Assembly: GCA_001786805.1 (NCBI GenBank) | Contig: MFTJ01000045.1 | Location: 1 to 18,578 of the forward strand | From: Candidatus Nomurabacteria bacterium RIFCSPHIGHO2_01_FULL_39_10 | Lineage (GTDB): Bacteria > Patescibacteriota > Minisyncoccia > Phycocordibacterales > UBA9973 | Reading direction: 5' to 3' | Length of the DNA stretch: 18,578 bases | In this document: positions 13,982 through 18,578 of the stretch, piece by piece | How the letters are laid out: the number at the start of each line of letters is the position of its first letter | Numbering within the stretch: position 1 is the first letter of the stretch | Program-made: the position numbers and the translations under genes | The notes under the pieces: model-generated | Told to the model about the DNA's origin: nothing | Database searches by the model: none | The model's input: only the letters and a program-made list of their open reading frames with translations

Positions 13982-15772
13982 ATGCAATCCGATGAAATTA
14001 GGTCAAGATTTCTAAAATTTTTTGAAAAAAGAGGACATAAACTAATTCCTTCGTCTTCACTCATACCCGACGACCCGACGGTTTTATTTACTACCGCCGG
14101 GATGCAGCAGTTCAAGCCGTATTACACCGCTCCGGATAATGCCGTCCGTGATTTTGATTCGAAAAACACAACCTCTGCGCAGAAGTGTGTCCGTACTGTA
14201 GATATAGATGAAGTGGGCGATGCGACACATCTGACATTTTTTGAAATGCTCGGGAATTTTTCTTTTGGCGGGTATGGCAGACGCGAAGCGATAACTTATG
14301 CTCATGAATTTATGACAAAAGAGCTGGGGCTTGAAATTTCGTATGTAACTATCTATAAAGGGGAGGGAGTTGTGCCGAGAGATGAAGAATCAAGAGATAT
14401 TTGGGCTGAGCTGGGCGTGAAAGAAATTCGCGAAGATGGCGCGGATGTTTTCTGGGGACCGACGGGGGACTCCGGTCCCTGCGGTCCGACAACGGAAATT
14501 TATTGCAAGAATGCAAATGGAGACGACGTGGAAATTTGGAATATTGTTTTCAATGAGTATTTTTGTGATGGTTCTCGGGAAAAATTAGACAAGAGTGAAG
14601 CCAAATTAAAAAAACTTGATGTGCTCGGCATTGATACAGGTATGGGATTAGAGCGTTTGGTCGCCACCGTCCAAAAAAAGAAAAGTGTTTACGAGACGGA
14701 TTTATTTGGCGGAGTCATGGATTTTATCAAAGGAAAAAGCGCCAATTATGATGTCCGTTCTGCCCGCATTATCGCCGACCATTTTCGCGCGGCGGTATTT
14801 ATAATTGCGAATGATGTTGCAGCTTCAAACTCCGCCCGCGGATACATTTTACGTCGTCTTCTCCGTAAAGTTTTTACCAAAGCTTCCATGTCCGAGCTGT
14901 CCGAGCATTTTTTGATTGAACTTATTCCCATCATCTCTAAAATTTATGAAAAAACCTGTCCTGAAATAAAAGAAAAGTTTGACCAAATCGTTTCAGTTAC
15001 ACAGGAAGAAGAAAAATTATTTGCGAAACCTGTTGATGGGGTCAAACTCTATCGCACAGATCTTGAGGCTACAAAATTTAGCTTTATTAAAAAAGTGGGC
15101 GATATACCCATATTAAAAGATAAAAATACGGCTTCAGGCCTGTATATTCATAAATTATTTGAAATGCATGGCAACCCGATTGATTTAATGATAGACACTG
15201 CAGAAGAATTAGGATTCAGAGTAGATAAGGAAGAAATCAATAAAGCTATTAAGGAGCATCAGGAAAAATCCCGCAGCGCCTCCGCCGGCATGTTCAAAGG
15301 CGGACTGGCGAATCATAATGAAAAAACGATTAAACTGCACACTGCGCATCATTTACTGCTTGCCGGATTGCAGGCGGTGGTGGATAAAAATATAAAACAA
15401 AGAGGTAGTAATATCACAGAAGAACGATTGCGCATAGATTTCCTGTGCGACCGCAAGTTAACCGAAGAAGAAAAGAAAAAAGTAGAAGATTGGGTCAATG
15501 AAAAAATAAAACAAAATCTAAGCGTGACGAAAAGGGAACTGCCTTTTCATCTTGCAAAAACAATCGGCGCGGAAATGGAATTCGGGGCGAAATATCCGGA
15601 GATAGTTTCCGTCTATTTTATCGGTCCGGGCGAAAAACCGTACAGCGCTGTCAGTAAAGAATTCTGCGGCGGACCGCATGTTACGAACACGAAAGAATTA
15701 GGTCAATTCAAGATTCAAAAAGAAGAAGCAGTGGCGCAAGGCATCAGGCGCATCAAAGCCGTGTTAATATAA
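13982..15772 (+). CDS. alaS: Alanyl-tRNA synthetase, short form without C-Ala domain
   Basis: AlaRS charges tRNA-Ala. The class II catalytic core is complete: FTTAGMQQFKPYY, KCVRTVDIDEVG, LTFFEMLGNFSFGGYGRREA (motif 2), WGPTGDSGPCGPTTEIY and GIDTGMGLERL (motif 3). A helical tRNA-binding region follows, ending in SASAGMFKGGL. The editing domain carries the four zinc-ligand positions His453/His457 (HTAHH) and Cys562/His566 (CGGPH); the common forms are HTATH and CGGTH. The 596-residue chain ends right after the editing domain (GIRRIKAVLI), whereas typical bacterial AlaRS has about 870 residues including the dimerising C-Ala domain. I expect this short form in CPR genomes. It lies 12 bp after the MgtC-family gene with no Shine-Dalgarno sequence. 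Confidence 0.96.
   Translation: MQSDEIRSRFLKFFEKRGHKLIPSSSLIPDDPTVLFTTAGMQQFKPYYTAPDNAVRDFDSKNTTSAQKCVRTVDIDEVGDATHLTFFEMLGNFSFGGYGRREAITYAHEFMTKELGLEISYVTIYKGEGVVPRDEESRDIWAELGVKEIREDGADVFWGPTGDSGPCGPTTEIYCKNANGDDVEIWNIVFNEYFCDGSREKLDKSEAKLKKLDVLGIDTGMGLERLVATVQKKKSVYETDLFGGVMDFIKGKSANYDVRSARIIADHFRAAVFIIANDVAASNSARGYILRRLLRKVFTKASMSELSEHFLIELIPIISKIYEKTCPEIKEKFDQIVSVTQEEEKLFAKPVDGVKLYRTDLEATKFSFIKKVGDIPILKDKNTASGLYIHKLFEMHGNPIDLMIDTAEELGFRVDKEEINKAIKEHQEKSRSASAGMFKGGLANHNEKTIKLHTAHHLLLAGLQAVVDKNIKQRGSNITEERLRIDFLCDRKLTEEEKKKVEDWVNEKIKQNLSVTKRELPFHLAKTIGAEMEFGAKYPEIVSVYFIGPGEKPYSAVSKEFCGGPHVTNTKELGQFKIQKEEAVAQGIRRIKAVLI
15762..15770 (+). promoter_or_regulatory. Extended -10 promoter at the alaS 3' end
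   Basis: TGT plus TAATAT (15765-15770) forms a TGn extended -10 within the last codons and stop of alaS. The ATG at 15777 begins exactly 6 nt later. No -35 match is evident. Confidence 0.45.
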
Positions 15773-15776
15773 AACT

Positions 15777-16634
15777 ATGAACGATAGAACATTTGAACCA
15801 GGGTATATTGCAAAAGACAATAATGTAGAGGAAAATCCACCTTATCAATTAATATCTGTCTCAGAATATTTAGGTTTTAAAAATGTAGAGGTAACAGAAG
15901 TTGACGAAACCAAGCCATGGAAACCTGCAAAGAAAGTTAAAGTAATAAAAAAAGATGGAGAAGTTGTAGAGATTGATGCCACGACGCCATTTTTTATACT
16001 AAGAAATAAATATGGAAAAGAATTAACCGTTTCCGCAGCGACTGCAGGGCATATTGATAGTTTACACATAAAGGGAACTGATGCAGGGAGTGTTTTTAAT
16101 GAACCTTCGCTTGAAGCACTTATGCAAGATGTCGCTCAAAAGATTAATGCAAATATAGCAACAGAACCCGGTGTGTCCGCATTTGATATAGAAATGGGAA
16201 AGAATATGGGCAAAGAAGGTATTGCAAGTTTGACAGAATTACAACAATCATTAGTACTTACACGAGAAGATGTGCAAAAAGCTTTAGCATTGAAAGAAGA
16301 AGTTGCGCGATTAAATTTCGTAGGAACGAAAAAAGAGAAGGAAACTTTTGTAAAAAACCATTCAGATGGAAAGATACAATTTCAACTAATTCGAGGCGAT
16401 GTGCTTATTTCTGTTGTTGATAGCCCCAAAAGACCGACCACAAAATTATTTATAGTTTTTGGTCCTGCTGAGGGAGACAATAGAAAAACGATGTATACAG
16501 TTGCACCGGGTCGCAATATGCCTAAACATCCTAATCCTAAGCAGCACATGAATAATGATGGCTTAGTTGATGAAAAAACTTTTAAAGAATCAACAGATGC
16601 ATGGTTTAACACAGTAATGCTTATTGGAGAGTAA
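15777..16634 (+). CDS. Hypothetical cytoplasmic protein, unrecognised
   Basis: The 285-residue product has no signal peptide or membrane segment. Two parts can be seen. Residues about 1-190 are strand-rich, then helical (VSEYLGFKNVEVTEVDETKP; SLTELQQSLVLTREDVQKAL). A compact C-terminal domain at about 195-285 contains IQFQLIRGDVLISVVDSP, LFIVFGPAEGDNRKTMYTVA and PGRNMPKHPNPKQHMNNDG, and ends in WFNTVMLIGE. The charged, His/Asn/Pro-rich loop flanked by strands recalls small RNase or toxin-like folds, but no catalytic set can be assigned. It sits between alaS and the actin-like ATPase gene with its own predicted leaderless promoter, so it need not belong to the alaS transcript. Confidence 0.75.
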   Translation: MNDRTFEPGYIAKDNNVEENPPYQLISVSEYLGFKNVEVTEVDETKPWKPAKKVKVIKKDGEVVEIDATTPFFILRNKYGKELTVSAATAGHIDSLHIKGTDAGSVFNEPSLEALMQDVAQKINANIATEPGVSAFDIEMGKNMGKEGIASLTELQQSLVLTREDVQKALALKEEVARLNFVGTKKEKETFVKNHSDGKIQFQLIRGDVLISVVDSPKRPTTKLFIVFGPAEGDNRKTMYTVAPGRNMPKHPNPKQHMNNDGLVDEKTFKESTDAWFNTVMLIGE

Positions 16635-16695
16635 TTACAAAACAAGGTTTAACTTTGCCCTGCTTCAGAGTTTGATTTTTTCATGGTTTCTTTTA

Positions 16696-16704
16696 TGTTA
16701 TAAT
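16696..16704 (+). promoter_or_regulatory. Consensus extended -10 promoter of the actin-like ATPase gene
   Basis: TGT plus TATAAT (16699-16704) is a perfect -10 with a TGn extension. The ATG at 16711 starts exactly 6 nt downstream. A TTGATT (16672-16677) lies 21 nt upstream, too far for a standard -35. Confidence 0.65.
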
Positions 16705-16710
16705 TGACGA

Positions 16711-17916
16711 ATGGGAATTTTTTCCAAAAACAAAAACAAAAACAAAGACAAATTGGTGCTGGTTTTTGATATCAAATCTTCTTATGTCGGAGGAGCGCTT
16801 TTTTGGGCGCGGGAGTCAGGAATTCCCAAAATAATTTTTTCAATTCGCGAGCCAATACCTATAGAAAAAGATATTGAGGCTAATCGATTTTTGTCTTTAA
16901 CTTTAAAATCTCTAGAGGTCGTTGCAAACCGAGTTTTTACAGCAGGTATGGGAGCGCCGGAACAAATTTTCTGTGTGCTTTCTTCTCTTTTATATGTTTC
17001 TCAAACCAGAATCATAGAGCTTAAAAAAAATACGCCCTTTTTATTCACCTCTAAACTCGCGGACGATCTGATTCAGAAAGAGGTGGCTTTATTTAAAGAA
17101 GAAAATCTGGAAAAATATCTGCGTTCCGGTTCGCCGATAGAATTAATTGAATTAAAAAATATCAAGACAATGCTGAATGGCTATGAAACGCCGGATCCTT
17201 TAAACAAAAAGGTCAGAGAACTTGAGATGACTATTTTTATATCAATGGGCGGGCAACAAATTCTGAGAAAAATTGAAAAGATAATAAGAACACATTTTCA
17301 TGAGGCAAAAATACAATTTTCTTCTCTAGCGTTGTCTTCTTTTGCCGTGGTTCGAGATATTTATTCCCATAACGAAGATTTTCTTTTAATCAATATTGGC
17401 GGAGAAGTGACGGACATTTCAATGGCAAAGAAAAACATCTTGCGTGAGTCTATTTCCTTTCCTCTGGGTCTGAACTTCATGATACGCGCAGTTATAGAAG
17501 GTCTTCATTGCTCGCTTGGTGAAGCGGAATCATATATTTATCTTTTTAAAGACGGGCATGCCGACGAATCTATGGCGAAGGTTCTTGGTCCTATTATAGA
17601 TAAATTAAAAATAGAATGGCTCCGTAAGTTTCAAGAATCTCTATCTAATCTGTCTAATGACATTTCCGTGCCTGCGACAATATATCTAAGCGTAGACAAA
17701 GAAGTAGCTACTTTTTTTTCGGAAACAATCAAGACTGAACAATTCAATCAATACACTTTAACCAAATCAAAATTCGAAGTCATTTTTTTAGGTCCGGAAG
17801 TTTTTCATGGTTTAGCCGAGTTCGGTGAAAATGTCGTTCGCGAAACCTTTTTAATTATGGACTCCATTTACATTAATAGATTTTTAATTAATTGTGCAAA
17901 AAAGGGTCAAATATAA
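16711..17916 (+). CDS. FtsA/PilM-like actin-fold ATPase
   Basis: The 401-residue product begins with a basic, hydrophilic stretch (GIFSKNKNKNKDK), then LVLVFDIKSSYVGGALF, the phosphate-1 strand-loop of actin-like ATPases. LLINIGGEVTDISMAKKN, with its Gly pair at about 230-231, is the phosphate-2 motif (the usual form is D-I-G-G-G-T-T-D). LGPEVFHGLAEF near the C terminus fits the adenosine site. PilM and FtsA are cytoplasmic scaffolds that bind membrane partners. The following membrane protein, a few bases downstream, sits where PilN would in a pilus operon but has a different ectodomain. A cell-envelope or pilus-like assembly role is likely; a choice between FtsA and PilM is not supported by sequence alone. 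Confidence 0.75.
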   Translation: MGIFSKNKNKNKDKLVLVFDIKSSYVGGALFWARESGIPKIIFSIREPIPIEKDIEANRFLSLTLKSLEVVANRVFTAGMGAPEQIFCVLSSLLYVSQTRIIELKKNTPFLFTSKLADDLIQKEVALFKEENLEKYLRSGSPIELIELKNIKTMLNGYETPDPLNKKVRELEMTIFISMGGQQILRKIEKIIRTHFHEAKIQFSSLALSSFAVVRDIYSHNEDFLLINIGGEVTDISMAKKNILRESISFPLGLNFMIRAVIEGLHCSLGEAESYIYLFKDGHADESMAKVLGPIIDKLKIEWLRKFQESLSNLSNDISVPATIYLSVDKEVATFFSETIKTEQFNQYTLTKSKFEVIFLGPEVFHGLAEFGENVVRETFLIMDSIYINRFLINCAKKGQI

Positions 17917-17921
17917 TATTT

Positions 17922-18578
17922 ATGCCAAAACATCTTCTACAGGACATTGTGGTAAAAGCAAAACGCGCACCAGCTACCGTAGCGCATGAGATGGAAATGC
18001 GCAGAAAAAATATTTCTATTGAAAGAGTGAAACAAATAAAAAAAGAAGGAAAAAGACACCGATATGCTCTATGGTTTGTGGCAAGTATTTCTATTCTGTT
18101 TTTGCTTTTTGCCCTTTCCTATTTCTTTTTAAAAGTGACAATTGAAGTTAATCCCAAAATACAAAATGTAGTTTTAAATGAAAATCTTTCCGCCTTTAAG
18201 GGCGCAGATGCGGATTCTTCACTCGCTTTTGATTTGATAGTTATCTCCGGAGAAGAGAGCAGACAAGTACGGTCTGTAGAGGAAAAAGATGTTTCAGAAA
18301 AAGCGCAAGGCACTGTTGTGATTTATAATACTTTTAGCTCTGCAAATCAGCGGCTTTCTATTGATACGCGCTTGGAGGGCTCAAACGGTAAAATTTATAA
18401 AACAAAAAAGGCTCTGGTTGTGCCTGGAATGAAACACAGCACTCCGGGGTCTATAGAGGTAAATATTTATGGAGCAGAAGCGGGTGCGGAATACAATAGC
18501 GCTCCGCTTGATTTTACTATTTTTGGCTTCAAAGGAACACCTAAGTATTCTAAATTTTATGCGAGGTCCAAAGGACCG
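17922..18578 (+). CDS. One-pass membrane protein with beta-rich ectodomain (3' end outside window)
   Basis: I translated 219 codons from the ATG at 17922 to the right edge without a stop. Residues 1-46 are a basic cytoplasmic tail (AKRAPATVAHEMEMRRKNIS), about 47-70 form a membrane helix (LWFVASISILFLLFALSYFF), and the rest is an extracytoplasmic beta-rich region. Its blocks KAQGTVVIYNTFSSANQRLS, TRLEGSNGKIYKTKKALVVP, GAEAGAEYNSAPLDFTIFGF and KGTPKYSKFYARS resemble a domain that I recall from many Parcubacteria membrane proteins, sometimes labelled baseplate-J-like. It starts 5 bp after the actin-like ATPase gene. A TATAAT (17912-17917) overlaps that gene's stop but stands only 4 nt from this ATG. 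Confidence 0.8.
   Translation, partial: MPKHLLQDIVVKAKRAPATVAHEMEMRRKNISIERVKQIKKEGKRHRYALWFVASISILFLLFALSYFFLKVTIEVNPKIQNVVLNENLSAFKGADADSSLAFDLIVISGEESRQVRSVEEKDVSEKAQGTVVIYNTFSSANQRLSIDTRLEGSNGKIYKTKKALVVPGMKHSTPGSIEVNIYGAEAGAEYNSAPLDFTIFGFKGTPKYSKFYARSKGP

Noticed and set aside
16640..16660. Short inverted repeat after the 15777-16634 gene as a terminator
   Set aside because: The stem CAAGG/CTTTG has a wobble pair and no T tract follows.

Overview
The window looks like part of a small-genome bacterium of the Candidate Phyla Radiation (Patescibacteria), most likely a Parcubacteria-type lineage. The basis is indirect. AlaRS has about 596 residues and lacks the C-terminal C-Ala domain. A sigma region 4 plus HARE-HTH protein sits beside typA. 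An FtsA/PilM-like ATPase is paired with a one-pass membrane protein of a type I associate with this group. Several conserved proteins have no familiar name. TAA and TAG are the only stops, and no start codon has a clear Shine-Dalgarno sequence.

Layout. Positions 1-4833 (minus strand) are one uninterrupted reading frame running off the left edge. It encodes a giant exported protein with a signal peptide, an M64-like zinc metallopeptidase domain, a long linker with coiled coil and 11-residue repeats, a CotH-like kinase-fold domain and the start of a surface beta-domain. Positions 4834-6720 are an accessory patch: two coiled-coil proteins of unknown function, a truncated methyltransferase and an orphan antitoxin-like gene. 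Positions 6767-7069 hold tRNA-Tyr, its terminator and a highly palindromic 154-bp downstream repeat that ends in a copy of the tRNA 3' end. Positions 7105-16634 are a dense plus-strand housekeeping cluster: typA, a sigma4/HARE regulator, a conserved membrane protein, mltG, mnmA, an MgtC-family gene, alaS and one unknown gene. Positions 16711-18578 begin an envelope or pilus-like module: an actin-like ATPase, then a membrane protein cut by the right edge.

Three patterns stand out. First, for seven genes the ATG begins exactly 6 nt after a -10-like hexamer, often with a -35 box at 17 nt or an extended TGn motif. This predicts leaderless mRNAs. Second, typA and mnmA each carry several near-perfect palindromic elements inserted in frame, lengthening essential proteins in the manner of Rickettsia palindromic elements. 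Third, the tRNA-Tyr downstream repeat resembles the logic of the E. coli tyrT (rtT) repeats. All functional statements come from reading motifs by eye; no database search was run.
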